DNA of 64,000 nt from Martelella sp. AD-3. Lineage in GTDB: Bacteria; Pseudomonadota; Alphaproteobacteria; Rhizobiales; Rhizobiaceae. Shown piece by piece: positions 16,460-25,239 of this stretch. Location: NCBI RefSeq assembly GCF_001578105.1, contig NZ_CP014275.1, positions 2,852,001-2,916,000 of the forward strand, given 5' to 3'. Positions within the stretch are counted from its first letter, which is position 1. Each line of letters starts with the position of its first letter. Under the pieces are notes generated by a model. That model saw only the letters and a list, made by a program, of their open reading frames with translations. It made no database searches and had not been told where the DNA came from. A program made the translations under genes and the position numbers.

Positions 16460-18250
16460 TTGACGACATTCTATCTCGCGGTGATGGTCTTTTCCGCGCT
16501 CGTCCTCATCGCCGCGCTGTCCAGCGCGCTGGCCTATCGCTTCGGCGCGCCGCTGCTGCTGCTCTTTCTCGGCGTCGGCCTGCTCGGCGGCACCGACGGT
16601 TTCGGCATCGAGTTCAACAATGATGCGCTCACCTTCTATGTCGGCTCGCTCGCCCTTGCCGTGATCCTGTTCGATTCGGGCTTCGGCACCTCCTTCAAGA
16701 CCTTTCGCAGAACGGCCGCGCCGGCGATCCTGCTGGCAACGGTCGGGGTACTTCTAACCGCCGGTCTGGTGGCGCTCGCGGCCAGCTTCATCCTCGGCCT
16801 TTCCCTGCTCGAGGGCTTCCTGCTCGGCGCCATCGTCGCCTCGACGGATGCAGCTGCGGTGTTTTTCCTGATGCGCATCGGCGGCATTCACGTGGTCGAC
16901 AAGGTCAGTTCCACGCTCGAGGTGGAATCCGGCATCAACGACCCGATGGCGATCTTCCTCACCATGACGCTCGTATCCATGCTTTCGGTGCAGGGGTCCG
17001 GCGCGGAGGAAACGCTTGCCATGGCGCTCCATTTTGTCCGCGAGATCGGCTTCGGCCTCCTCTTCGGGCTTGCCGGCGGCGTGCTGACCATCCTGATCGC
17101 CAATTCCTTCGGGCTCAATCGCGGCCTCGCGCCGATCCTGGTGCTCACCGTCGCGCTTCTGGTCTTCTCGGCAACGGGCGCGGCCGGCGGCAGCGGCTTC
17201 ATGGCGGTCTATATCGCCGGTCTTGTCGCGGGCAACCAGCGGGTGCGCTATTCCGGCTCCATCCGCCGCTTCCAGGAGGGCATGACCTGGCTTGCCCAGA
17301 TCATCATGTTCCTGCTCTTGGGCCTTCTCGCCACGCCGCGCAATTTTCCGGAAATCCTTGTTCCGGCGCTGGGGCTCGCGCTGTTCCTCGTCTTCATCGC
17401 CCGTCCGCTCGCGGTCTGGCTCTGTCTCTCCTTCTTCGACTATCGCCCGCGCGAGACGAATTTCATTGCCTGGATCGGCCTGCGCGGCGCGGCCTCGATC
17501 CTGCTCGCCATCCTGCCGGCAATCTACGGGCTGGAAGATGCCGGGCTCTATTTCAACATCGTCTTCATCATGGTGCTGGTCTCGCTCGTCCTGCAGGGCT
17601 GGCTGCTCGGCCCCGTCGCCCGTCTGCTGAAACTCGTTCAGCCCAAGGCGAGCGGCGCGCTGGAGACCGTCGAGATCGACCTGCCCGGCAATGCCAAGCA
17701 CGAGCTGCTCGTCTATCGCCTCGCCGATGGCGCGCCGGTGCTGGAAGGCGCGCTCATTCCGCGCTGGGCGATCCCCTCGCTCGTCGTGCGCGACGGGTTG
17801 TCCATGCGCTATTTCTATGCCGGCAACCTCAGGGCCGGGGACTATCTCTACCTGTTCGTCGTGCCCGGCATGTCCTATCTGCTGGACCAGCTTTTCGCCG
17901 ATCCGAAAAAGATCGGAGAGAAAGGCGAGGAGCCGATGCTCGGCACGGAAGTGCTGATGCCCGACCGCCCGCTCGGCGAACTCGCCGCCATTGATCCCGG
18001 GGTCGCCGTTCCGCCGGGCCAGGAGGAAACGCCGCTTGCCGACTTCATGAAGGACAGGCTCGGCGGCAAGCCGGAAGTCGCCGACCGACTGCATCTCGGT
18101 CCCCTGTCGCTGATCGTGCGCGAGACCGATGACGCGCACAATGTGGTGTCCGTCGGCGTCTGGCGCGAACCTTTGGAGGAGGAGGCGTCGCAGTTTTTCC
18201 CGCCTTTCTGGCAGCGCGCCGTGCGGCGCCTGCTGCGCAAGGGGCTTTGA
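16460..18250 (+). CDS. K+/H+ (or Na+/H+) antiporter of the CvrA/NhaP2 type
   Basis: A 596-residue inner-membrane cation/proton antiporter. Residues 1-390 form about 12 membrane helices, with the CPA1 motifs [11 protein letters not shown] and [10 protein letters not shown] in the ion path and a later [14 protein letters not shown]. The C-terminal 200 residues are cytoplasmic and resemble the TrkA-C/CorC regulatory domains found in NhaP2 (CvrA). I chose TTG 16460 ([14 protein letters not shown]) because GGAAGGGAAG precedes it closely; the frame opens at another TTG at 16421. It is divergent from ruvC. Confidence 0.88.
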   Translation: MTTFYLAVMVFSALVLIAALSSALAYRFGAPLLLLFLGVGLLGGTDGFGIEFNNDALTFYVGSLALAVILFDSGFGTSFKTFRRTAAPAILLATVGVLLTAGLVALAASFILGLSLLEGFLLGAIVASTDAAAVFFLMRIGGIHVVDKVSSTLEVESGINDPMAIFLTMTLVSMLSVQGSGAEETLAMALHFVREIGFGLLFGLAGGVLTILIANSFGLNRGLAPILVLTVALLVFSATGAAGGSGFMAVYIAGLVAGNQRVRYSGSIRRFQEGMTWLAQIIMFLLLGLLATPRNFPEILVPALGLALFLVFIARPLAVWLCLSFFDYRPRETNFIAWIGLRGAASILLAILPAIYGLEDAGLYFNIVFIMVLVSLVLQGWLLGPVARLLKLVQPKASGALETVEIDLPGNAKHELLVYRLADGAPVLEGALIPRWAIPSLVVRDGLSMRYFYAGNLRAGDYLYLFVVPGMSYLLDQLFADPKKIGEKGEEPMLGTEVLMPDRPLGELAAIDPGVAVPPGQEETPLADFMKDRLGGKPEVADRLHLGPLSLIVRETDDAHNVVSVGVWREPLEEEASQFFPPFWQRAVRRLLRKGL

Positions 18251-18487
18251 GCCGATGCCGCGCATCCCTGGGAGCGGTTTTGCCTTTTGGCTTTTCTGAC
18301 CTCTGTCATTGCCGCCGGCAGCGTTTTTGACTAGGAATCGATGCGCCCAAGATTGATTTTGGCGATGCTGTTCGCACCCGACGTCGAAGGCCGGCATGCC
18401 GAGGATCGAGGACAGACCCCTGCCGGCCCGAAAAATCCCGAAGCGCCGGTCTGCCGGCCCTTCCAACCGCAAAAGAGGAAGACATCC

Positions 18488-19684
18488 ATGCCTGCCTTCA
18501 AGACTCTCGATGACCTTTCGGACCTGACCGGCAAGCGCGTCCTGGTCCGCGTCGACCTGAACGTGCCCGTCAGCGAAGGCCGGGTCACCGACACCACGCG
18601 CATCGAGCGGGTCGCCCCGACCATCCTCGAACTCTCCGGCAAGGGCGCCAAGGTCATCCTGATGGCCCATTTCGGCCGTCCGAAAGGCCAGGTCGTGGCC
18701 GACATGTCGCTGAAGCTCATCATCCCGGCCGTCGAGGAAGTGCTCGACCATGATGTGAAATTCGCCGATGACTGCGTCGGCCCGGATGCCGAGAAGGCCG
18801 TCGCGGCCATGCATGACGGCGACATCCTGCTTCTCGAAAACACCCGCTTCCACAAGGGCGAGGAGAAGAACGATCCCGACTTCGTGGCCGAACTGGCGAA
18901 AAACGGCGACATCTACGTCAACGACGCCTTCTCCGCCGCCCATCGCGCCCATGCCTCCACCGAGGGTCTCGGCCACCACATGCCCGCCTATGCCGGCCGT
19001 ACCATGCAGGCCGAACTCGAGGCGCTGGAGAAGGGTCTCGGGGATCCGAAGCGTCCGGTCGTCGCCATTGTCGGCGGCGCAAAGGTCTCCACCAAGATCG
19101 ACCTCTTGGAAAACCTGATCGAGAAGGTCGACGCGCTCGTCATCGGGGGCGGCATGGCCAACACCTTCATCGCCGCCAAGGGCATCGATGTCGGCAAGTC
19201 GCTGTGCGAGCATGATCTTGCCGATACGGCGCGCGCGATCATGGCGAAGGCCGAGAAGACCGACTGCACGATCGTTCTTCCGGTCGACGGCGTCGTCGCC
19301 CGCGAATTCAAGGCCCATGCGGCAAACGAGACGGTGGCAATCGATGCCATTCCCGCCGATGCAATGATGCTCGATGTCGGCCCCGAATCGGTCAAGGTCG
19401 TCAACGAATGGATCGGCAAGGCGGAAACGCTGGTCTGGAACGGCCCGCTCGGCGCATTCGAGATCGCGCCTTTCGACGCTGCCACGGTCTCCGCCGCGCA
19501 ATTCGCCGCCGAACAGACCAAAGCCGGCAAGCTCACCTCGGTTGCCGGCGGCGGCGATACGGTTTCCGCCTTGAACCATGCCGGCGTCAAGGATGAATTC
19601 AGCTATGTCTCGACCGCCGGCGGCGCCTTCCTCGAATGGATGGAAGGCAAGGTTCTGCCGGGCGTCGACATTCTGAAAAAGTAA
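18488..19684 (+). CDS. pgk: Phosphoglycerate kinase
   Basis: A 398-residue glycolytic and gluconeogenic enzyme that interconverts 1,3-bisphosphoglycerate plus ADP with 3-phosphoglycerate plus ATP. The N-terminal signature [10 protein letters not shown], the substrate-binding HFGRPKG, the catalytic hinge motif [13 protein letters not shown] and the C-terminal nucleotide motif GGGDTVSAL are all present at normal spacing. ATG 18488 follows AGAGGAAG and gives [10 protein letters not shown]; 49 upstream codons in frame are not conserved. It ends in a strong terminator. The 237 bp before it hold only an AGCGGTTTTGCC-type fragment and no recognised promoter. Confidence 0.97.
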   Translation: MPAFKTLDDLSDLTGKRVLVRVDLNVPVSEGRVTDTTRIERVAPTILELSGKGAKVILMAHFGRPKGQVVADMSLKLIIPAVEEVLDHDVKFADDCVGPDAEKAVAAMHDGDILLLENTRFHKGEEKNDPDFVAELAKNGDIYVNDAFSAAHRAHASTEGLGHHMPAYAGRTMQAELEALEKGLGDPKRPVVAIVGGAKVSTKIDLLENLIEKVDALVIGGGMANTFIAAKGIDVGKSLCEHDLADTARAIMAKAEKTDCTIVLPVDGVVAREFKAHAANETVAIDAIPADAMMLDVGPESVKVVNEWIGKAETLVWNGPLGAFEIAPFDAATVSAAQFAAEQTKAGKLTSVAGGGDTVSALNHAGVKDEFSYVSTAGGAFLEWMEGKVLPGVDILKK

Positions 19685-19715
19685 GCGTCGCGACAGACAA
19701 TGGCATGACGAATGA

Positions 19716-19739
19716 GGCGGCCCGCGCGGCCGCCTTTTT
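19716..19739 (+). terminator. Rho-independent terminator of pgk
   Basis: GGCGGCC-CGCGC-GGCCGCC followed by TTTTT, 31 bp after the pgk stop. Confidence 0.9.
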
Positions 19740-19745
19740 GTTGCC

Positions 19746-19904
19746 TCACGACGGACGAATCATCACCACCAGCGCCGTCATCGCGAAGGCAAAGAGCGCG
19801 ATCTTCCAGAAATCCATACGTTTTCTCAGGCCCGGAAGGCCGAGCGGCCTGATGATCTGAACCGCCATGGCGGCGATGAGAAGCAGCGATATCAGCTTGG
19901 CCAT
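19746..19904 (-). CDS. Small two-helix membrane protein (52 aa)
   Basis: A 52-residue open frame from ATG 19904 to TGA 19746. It encodes two hydrophobic segments (LISLLLIAAMAVQII and KIALFAFAMTALVVMI) joined by a basic loop (PGLRKRMDFWK), which fits a small inner-membrane hairpin. AGGGA lies 6 bp upstream of the start. It converges with pgk, and the pgk terminator lies just past its stop. I recall similar unnamed proteins in rhizobia, but the function is unknown. The clean membrane topology and ribosome-binding site argue that it is a real gene. Confidence 0.65.
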   Translation of the reverse strand: MAKLISLLLIAAMAVQIIRPLGLPGLRKRMDFWKIALFAFAMTALVVMIRPS

Positions 19905-20106
19905 CAACGTCCCTGTCCGCCCTGTCGCGGGCGGTTTGTGGTGAGCTTTGCCCCGTCATAGCGCGCAGGAAACGGCGCGTCACCCGTAACGGATTGATTT
20001 CTTCAGTGCATTCCCGCTACGCGGTGGTAATATTGCCGGAACAAGCCGGGCCGTGCCGCGTTGCGCTTAAACCCTTTCTATGACTTTCATTCACCCAGGC
20101 GACTTG

Positions 20107-21390
20107 ATGAAACGCAATCTCTTCCCTGTTTTCGCGCTGCTCCTCGGCACGCTCTTCCTGTTTTTCGGCAACGGTCTCCATGGTCTTCTCCTGCCGCTGC
20201 GCGGCACCGCGGAAGGCTACAGCGACACGGCCCTCGGCTTCATCGGCACGTCCTGGGCGTCCGGTTTCGTGCTCGGCTGCCTGTTCGCGCCGAAGCTGAT
20301 CATGCGCATCGGCCATGTGCGCGCCTTTTCCGGCTTCATCGCGCTGATCTGCATGGTGGCGCTGATCACCGGCGTCTTCGTCAACCAGTATGCCTGGATC
20401 GGGCTCAGGGCCGCCACCGGTTTTGCGATGGCGGGCACGCAGATGATCATCGAGAGCTGGCTCAACGAGCGGGTCGACAACAAGAGCCGCGGCACGGTCT
20501 TTACCTTCTACACCGGCATCACATTGTTCGGCGTCGTCGGCGGCCAGCTCGCCGTCGGTTTCGGCAACCCCAACACGCCGATCCTGTTCATGGTCGCCGG
20601 CATCGTCTACTGCATCGCCATGCTGCCGACGACAGTCTCCAACGCCGCCTCGCCGCGACCGCTCCAGGCCGTGCGGATCGACCTGAAACTGCTCTACCGC
20701 AACTCCCCGGTGGCCTTTTTCGGGGTTCTGCTCACCGGCATCGCCAACGGCGCCTTCGGCACGCTGGTGGCCGTGTTCGCCGCCCGCGCGGGCCTGCCGG
20801 ACAATCAGGTCGCCTTTCTGGTGACGGGCGCCATTCTCGCCGGCGCGCTGGCGCAGGTGCCGGTCGGCCGGCTGTCGGACCGGATGGACCGGCGCCATGT
20901 GATCGCGGGACTTGCCGGCATTGCCGCCGCCGCCGCCATCGCCACGCTCATCCTCAGGCCCGGCAGCACGACGCTGATCGTGCTGATCGCGATCTATGGC
21001 GCGACGGCCAACGTGCTCTATCCGATCACCGCTTCGCACGCCAACGACTTTGCCCGGCCGGAAGACTATGTGAAGATCGCCAGCGGCCTGCTGTTCCTGT
21101 TCGGCATCGGCACGATCATCGGCCCGACGGTCAGCGGCCCGGTGATGACGATATTCGGCCCCTACGCGCTGTTTGTCGTCACCGCGAGCGCCCATCTGCT
21201 GATCCTCGTCTATGCCATCATCCGCTCTCGCATCCGCGCCGCCATTCCGGTGGACGAACGCGACACCTTCATGGCAATGCCGGACGCGGCGACGCCGGTC
21301 TCCACCACCGAGGGCGTCGCGCTGAAAAACCCCAATCGCGACGCCCCCGCGCCCGACGACCAGGAAAGGAGGGAAGACCATGCCGCCTGA
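20107..21390 (+). CDS. MFS transporter (YcaD/UMF-like drug or metabolite exporter)
   Basis: A 427-residue major facilitator protein with about 12 membrane helices. The first half contains LRAATGFAMAGTQMIIESWLNE, close to the YcaD-type group, and the second half carries QVPVGRLSDRMDRRHVI, the loop 8-9 version of the MFS motif. Substrate is unknown. I chose ATG 20107 (MKRNLFPVFALLLG) because AGGCGA lies 7 bp upstream; an in-frame ATG at 20080 has no site. Its 3' end overlaps the DUF1192 gene by 11 bp, so the two are translationally linked. Confidence 0.88.
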   Translation: MKRNLFPVFALLLGTLFLFFGNGLHGLLLPLRGTAEGYSDTALGFIGTSWASGFVLGCLFAPKLIMRIGHVRAFSGFIALICMVALITGVFVNQYAWIGLRAATGFAMAGTQMIIESWLNERVDNKSRGTVFTFYTGITLFGVVGGQLAVGFGNPNTPILFMVAGIVYCIAMLPTTVSNAASPRPLQAVRIDLKLLYRNSPVAFFGVLLTGIANGAFGTLVAVFAARAGLPDNQVAFLVTGAILAGALAQVPVGRLSDRMDRRHVIAGLAGIAAAAAIATLILRPGSTTLIVLIAIYGATANVLYPITASHANDFARPEDYVKIASGLLFLFGIGTIIGPTVSGPVMTIFGPYALFVVTASAHLLILVYAIIRSRIRAAIPVDERDTFMAMPDAATPVSTTEGVALKNPNRDAPAPDDQERREDHAA

Positions 21391-21580
21391 CGATGACAAC
21401 GACGAACGTAAACCACCGAAAGGCCAGTATATCATCGGCGCCGACCTTGAAGAGCATTCCGTCGAGGCGCTCAACGGCTTCGTCGCGGATCTGCGCCGCG
21501 AGATCGAGCGCATCGAGGCTGCCATTTCGAAGAAGGGAAGCGGCCGCGAGACCGCCGAAAGCCTCTTCAGGAAGAAATGA
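21380..21580 (+). CDS. DUF1192 family small protein
   Basis: A 66-residue protein of the DUF1192 type. The family pattern is the central EEHSVEALNGFVADLRREIERIEAAI, a short amphipathic coiled coil, and a C-terminal AESLFRKK. AAGGAGGGAAG is an excellent ribosome-binding site, lying inside the end of the MFS gene. Function is unknown; such proteins are widespread in alphaproteobacteria and are cytoplasmic. Confidence 0.8.
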   Translation: MPPDDDNDERKPPKGQYIIGADLEEHSVEALNGFVADLRREIERIEAAISKKGSGRETAESLFRKK

Positions 21581-21600
21581 CCCGCCTTTGCCGAAGACCG

Positions 21601-21615
21601 TTAAGCAGATATTAA
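21601..21615. promoter_or_regulatory. CtrA-type binding site 1
   Basis: TTAA-GCAGATA-TTAA matches the full CtrA consensus TTAA-N7-TTAA exactly, followed by C. It lies 20 bp after the DUF1192 stop and about 250 bp before rcdA. A TTATAG downstream at 21629-21634 could be part of a promoter, although the spacing is short. Confidence 0.6.
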
Positions 21616-21637
21616 CCTTTCCAAGGTGTTATAGGGC

Positions 21638-21721
21638 ATCCGCCATGCGGAGTCGGGATTTCTGTCTTATTCCGATCATCACCCTTTGACTTATGAGCCG
21701 CCCCTCGCGGCTCTTTTTTTT
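21638..21721 (+). ncRNA. Possible short transcript between CtrA site and terminator
   Basis: About 80 bp lie between the TTATAG element and a perfect terminator, with no good open frame. The terminator is 115 bp after the DUF1192 stop, so it may simply end that transcript. A separate CtrA-driven small RNA is the alternative; I do not recognise its family. Confidence 0.3.
21695..21721 (+). terminator. Strong rho-independent terminator upstream of rcdA
   Basis: GAGCCGC-CCCTC-GCGGCTC followed by eight T. It separates the MFS-DUF1192 unit (or a small RNA) from the rcdA promoter region. Confidence 0.9.
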
Positions 21722-21747
21722 GCGTCCCGCGCAATCGGCCGTGGGTA

Positions 21748-21762
21748 TTAACCCTTCATTAA
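21748..21762. promoter_or_regulatory. CtrA-type binding site 2, upstream of rcdA
   Basis: TTAA-CCCTTCA-TTAA is a second exact TTAA-N7-TTAA match, placed between the terminator and rcdA (start 21865), where a CtrA-controlled rcdA promoter would be expected. rcdA is known to be CtrA-controlled in Caulobacter and Sinorhizobium. Confidence 0.65.
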
Positions 21763-21864
21763 GAAACGGGTTGCGGAAATGCGCTACAGGTATAAGTGTT
21801 GTCGACGTTGTTGAAGACCTGCCGCACAGCGTATCGCGGCGGTCGGCGTAGCCAGAGTGTGCAG

Positions 21865-22374
21865 ATGAGCAGTACCGGGGCAAATCCGATCAATTTCGCG
21901 GGACGGGCCGCCAATTCACCCCAGTTCGAGGCCCTTTATGCCGAGGGCATGTCGCTGGTCGAGGAGACCGCCGCCTATCTCGACGGCCCCGGCCGGGCTG
22001 CTTCGAAGCACCTGACCCCGAAGGCTGCAGCGCTCTATTCCGCTGAATCGATCCGTTTGACCACGCGGCTGATGCAGCTTGCCTCCTGGCTTTTGCTGCA
22101 GCGTTCGCTCAATTCCGGTGAAATGACGCGCGAGCAGGTGGTCCAGGAGCGCCGCAAGCTCAGGCTCGGCGGCGGCGGAAACGAGGACGGGATTTCCGCC
22201 TGGAGCGAACTGCCGCCCGGCTTCCGCGATCTCGCCGACCATGCGACCCGGCTGGAGACCCGCATCCGCAAGCTGGACGAAAGCCTGATGCGCGAGAACG
22301 CCGCCCCCGAAGCCGCCAACAACCAGGTCATCGCCCAGATCGACCTCCTGCAGACGGCGTTTGCACGGCGGTAG
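21865..22374 (+). CDS. rcdA: RcdA-like regulator of CtrA degradation (DUF1465 family)
   Basis: A 169-residue protein of the DUF1465 family, whose studied member is RcdA, the adaptor that helps ClpXP degrade the cell-cycle regulator CtrA. The conserved helical core is clear: FEALYAEGMSLVEETAAYLDGPGR, then ALYSAESIRLTTRLMQLASWLLLQRSLNSGEMT. The tail is variable and acidic, as in RcdA. ATG 21865 is the best start but has a weak ribosome-binding site; the frame opens at TTG 21796. A CtrA-type site upstream fits a feedback loop in which CtrA promotes its own destruction. Confidence 0.82.
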   Translation: MSSTGANPINFAGRAANSPQFEALYAEGMSLVEETAAYLDGPGRAASKHLTPKAAALYSAESIRLTTRLMQLASWLLLQRSLNSGEMTREQVVQERRKLRLGGGGNEDGISAWSELPPGFRDLADHATRLETRIRKLDESLMRENAAPEAANNQVIAQIDLLQTAFARR

Positions 22375-22497
22375 AGAGCGGCCTGCCACTCTCTCCCTGC
22401 GGCGGAGAAATCAGAAGCGTCCTTGTGCCCATCAGAAAAGGCCGGGCGCCGTCGTTTCCGATCTCGGACTGCTGACAAACCCATCCATTCTACGGAC

Positions 22498-22526
22498 GTC
22501 ACCCTCGGCCTTGTGCCGAGAATCCA
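22498..22526. repeat. Solitary REP-like unit
   Basis: GTCACC-CTCGGC-CTTGT-GCCGAG-AATCCA has the same layout as the paired repeat at 26825-26907, but with a diverged hairpin core (CTCGGC/GCCGAG). It appears to be a single degenerate member. Confidence 0.6.
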
Positions 22527-22683
22527 GCCACATCGCCACATATGCGGAGCTTCTGTTTTGCATCAGTCTGAATTGTTTCGTCTTTCCAGCCGAAAAGCCT
22601 GTCGCGGCGAGACGTGCTCAGATGCTCGGACAGGCCCAAGCATTGACGAATGAGGGTGCAGTAACTTCTGTCAACAAACCAAA

Positions 22684-22707
22684 GGCCGGGCGCTTTCGCG
22701 TCCGGCC
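22684..22707 (-). terminator. Terminator of the TonB receptor gene
   Basis: On the minus strand GGCCGG and CCGGCC enclose a CGC-GAAA-GCG hairpin tip with a GNRA-type loop, followed by a T-rich stretch, 27 bp after the receptor stop. Confidence 0.75.
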
Positions 22708-22734
22708 TCCTTTCTTTCGTATTGTCGCCTGACC

Positions 22735-24966
22735 TCAGAATGTCTGCGTCAGCGAGATCTTGAAGGTCCGGCCGGGTTCCGAATAGAAGCTCTGCGGCTG
22801 GTCTATCGTCGCGTCCTGCAGTTCCAGGGCGTCGTAATAGGTCTGGTCGAACAGGTTGTAGACGCCGGCCTGCAGCGTCATGCCCTCGAAGCGCTCCGGC
22901 GCCCACCAGGCGGTGACGTCGACGATGCCGTAGCCCGGCGCCTTGAAGTCGGCCGTCGAGCCATCCGGCACTTTGGCGGACAGGATCCAGTTCGAATTCA
23001 CGCCCCAGGTCTCGTCGTTATAGCCGCCGCCGATGACGGCCTTGAGCGGCGCCACCGAGCCCAGGATTTCGTTGGTATCCATGTTGAAGCCGCGGGCGAA
23101 GGCGAGCGAAGCGTGGATGTCCCAGTTGTTGATGAACGACTTCTGGAAGCTCGCCTCGAGGCCGGCGATCTCGACATTGTCGATATTGACGGTCTGGGTG
23201 ATGCCGAAGGGATAGAGACCGGGCGCGATGCCGACATCGCCGGGCTCGACCGACTGGGTATCGATGAAGTCCTTGTAGCGGCTGTAGAAGGCCGAAATCC
23301 GGCCGCCGTCGTCGTCATCGCCGAAATTGGCGCCGAGCTCGAAGCCCCAGCTCGTTTCCGGTTTGAGGTCGGGATTGCCGATCCTGAGGTAGGTGCCCGG
23401 ACCGCCGTAATCGACATAAAGCTCGCCCGGCGTCGGCGCGCGGAAGGCGGTGGAGAACTGACCGTAAAGCTGGGTGAAGTCGGTGAGGTCGTAGGTGGCG
23501 AGGATCTTCGGCGAGATCCGCCAGTCGCTTTGCCCGTCCGGCAAGCCGTTGTAGTTCGGGTTGTTGGTATAGGCCTCGGTTTCCTTCGGGTCATACTGGT
23601 ACCAGTCGAAGCGCACGCCGGGGGTCAGCGCAAAGCCGCTGTCGCCGAAGAGGATCTCGTCATGGGCGTAGAGACCGAGGACATAGCCGTCCACATCCGG
23701 CGTATCCGCCTGGTTGGTGTGGAGGAAATTGCAGGAGCTGAAGGGCGAATAGGGTCCGGGACCGCAATTGTCCTCGCCGCTCGAATACTGGCTCGTCTGC
23801 GAATAGTAGAAATCGCCGCCGATGGTGAAATTGTGGTAGAGCGAGCCGGTTTCAATGCCCTTCTGAGCCCAGCCCGACCAGCCGTAGCGCTCGTCCTCGG
23901 TCTTCGACGTGCGCGAATAGGGACCATAGGGCGGGGTCGGACGCGCGCCCGGCAGGCGGGTGCCGCTGGTGCCGCTCTCACGCTCGCTCTTCAGCCAGTA
24001 GAACGTGCTGAAGGCGCTGTCGAACAGGCCGTCGGCGGCGATTGCCTCGTAGTTGTAATCGATCGAGACCCGGTCGCGATGCTTGATCTCGCTGCCGTTC
24101 CAGTCATCCTGCGCATAGGTGCTGCCCTGCTCGGTCAGGAGTTCGACATCCTTGTCGCGGTCGTAGCGTTCCAGTGTCAGGCCGAGCGTGTGGGCGCCCA
24201 TGAACTGCTGGCGCAGCTTGAACAGGAGATTGTTCTCGTCGAAGCTTGCCGGGTTGGGCTCGCTGCGGGTCGCGCCATAGCCGCCGACCGTGCCCTGGTT
24301 TTCCGTCTCGCTTCCGGAGCCGAGGTCGCCCTGGAACAGCATGGAGGTGTTGCCGGAGCGAATGGCGAAGGCGCCCTGGGCGTTGATGCTCTGGTCGGCG
24401 CTGTCATACATGAGACCGGTGCGTCCGCCCCAGCCCTTTTCCGGGTCGATCAGGTCTGCAGGCTCCAGGGTGCGCAAGACGACCGTGCCGCCGAGCGAAC
24501 CGCTGCCGGAGCGCGAGGAGTCCGAACCGCGGACGATGTCGATCGTCGCGATCGAATCGAAGCTGAAACTGTCCATATTGCCGGCGGCATCGCCGCGCGC
24601 GGTGTCGTCCAGATAGGGAAGCTGAATGCCGTCGATGACGGTCGAGACGCGCGGCCCCTGCATGCCGCGAATATTGACCGAACCCGAATCGTCGCCGACA
24701 AAGGTGACGCCCGGCTCAAGCACGCGGGTGAAATCGGCAAAATCCGTGACGATGTTGGCGTCGAGCGCGTCGCGCGTCGTTTCCGTGGCAAGCGGCGTGT
24801 CCGCGATGCCATCCTTGCCGCCTGTCGTGGTCACATTGACCGGCGCCAGAACCGTGGCCTCAGCATCCGTTGTGGCATCCTGCGCGATCGCGGAATGTGT
24901 CAAAACAGCCGACGCCAGTGCGGTGCACGACGCCAGCAAGAAGGTGCGGGAAAGTCCCATACGCAT
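22735..24966 (-). CDS. TonB-dependent outer-membrane receptor, haem/haemoglobin type
   Basis: A 743-residue outer-membrane beta-barrel that imports a ligand using TonB energy. The signal peptide ends near AIAQ (about residue 29). The plug domain spans roughly 50-165 (NIVTDFADFTRVLEPGVTFVGDD, then IDIVRGSDSSRSGSGSLGG), and the barrel ends in a C-terminal Phe (KISLTQTF). The FRAP box (about 508-511) and the NPDL box (about 531-534), close to the FRAP/NPNL pair of haem receptors, support haem as ligand. ATG 24966 has GAGGA upstream. A RirA-type iron box lies about 130 bp upstream. No haem ABC genes are adjacent. Confidence 0.88.
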   Translation of the reverse strand: MRMGLSRTFLLASCTALASAVLTHSAIAQDATTDAEATVLAPVNVTTTGGKDGIADTPLATETTRDALDANIVTDFADFTRVLEPGVTFVGDDSGSVNIRGMQGPRVSTVIDGIQLPYLDDTARGDAAGNMDSFSFDSIATIDIVRGSDSSRSGSGSLGGTVVLRTLEPADLIDPEKGWGGRTGLMYDSADQSINAQGAFAIRSGNTSMLFQGDLGSGSETENQGTVGGYGATRSEPNPASFDENNLLFKLRQQFMGAHTLGLTLERYDRDKDVELLTEQGSTYAQDDWNGSEIKHRDRVSIDYNYEAIAADGLFDSAFSTFYWLKSERESGTSGTRLPGARPTPPYGPYSRTSKTEDERYGWSGWAQKGIETGSLYHNFTIGGDFYYSQTSQYSSGEDNCGPGPYSPFSSCNFLHTNQADTPDVDGYVLGLYAHDEILFGDSGFALTPGVRFDWYQYDPKETEAYTNNPNYNGLPDGQSDWRISPKILATYDLTDFTQLYGQFSTAFRAPTPGELYVDYGGPGTYLRIGNPDLKPETSWGFELGANFGDDDDGGRISAFYSRYKDFIDTQSVEPGDVGIAPGLYPFGITQTVNIDNVEIAGLEASFQKSFINNWDIHASLAFARGFNMDTNEILGSVAPLKAVIGGGYNDETWGVNSNWILSAKVPDGSTADFKAPGYGIVDVTAWWAPERFEGMTLQAGVYNLFDQTYYDALELQDATIDQPQSFYSEPGRTFKISLTQTF

Positions 24967-25091
24967 CACCCAATCCTCTTGTTCTCTTCAGAACCTGGCT
25001 GGCTGACGCCGGGAAACCCCGAAACGAACTGGCTGGCTGGGCATTCTGTGCCGGCAGGCGCCGGCTTCTCGTGCCTAGGAGCTATAAAACA

Positions 25092-25106
25092 TGAGTATTA
25101 TTGTCA
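25092..25106. promoter_or_regulatory. RirA-type iron-responsive box overlapping a -35 element
   Basis: TGA-N9-TCA (on the receptor strand TGA-CAATAATAC-TCA) matches the iron-responsive operator described for the rhizobial repressor RirA. It overlaps TTGACA, a -35 element, with TTTATAG about 15 bp downstream as -10. This would shut off the haem receptor when iron is plentiful. Confidence 0.6.
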
Positions 25107-25239
25107 ACAAAAATTGCCTGATTTTCGTCATAATTTCCGCACTGCGACAGCATGTCGGTGGATATCCAGCCTCACCCGGGCTAAGTTTCGCCGAAATGCG
25201 GGCGTTAATGGTGCGATCGAAACACGGGAGCGAAAGTGG

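Larger units (their letters stand above)
22375..22734. other. 360-bp spacer between rcdA and the TonB receptor
   Basis: The spacer holds a single palindromic repeat unit (22498-22526) and the terminator of the receptor gene (22684-22707). The short open frames have no ribosome-binding sites or family likeness. I see no gene. Confidence 0.6.

Noticed and set aside
16754..19579. 941-codon minus-strand frame opposite the antiporter and pgk
   Set aside because: Antisense shadow of two well-supported genes.
23113..25239. Upstream extension of the phosphatase frame by about 700 codons
   Set aside because: The extension is antisense to the TonB receptor; the real start is ATG 25240 with a GGGAG site and an N-terminal membrane helix.
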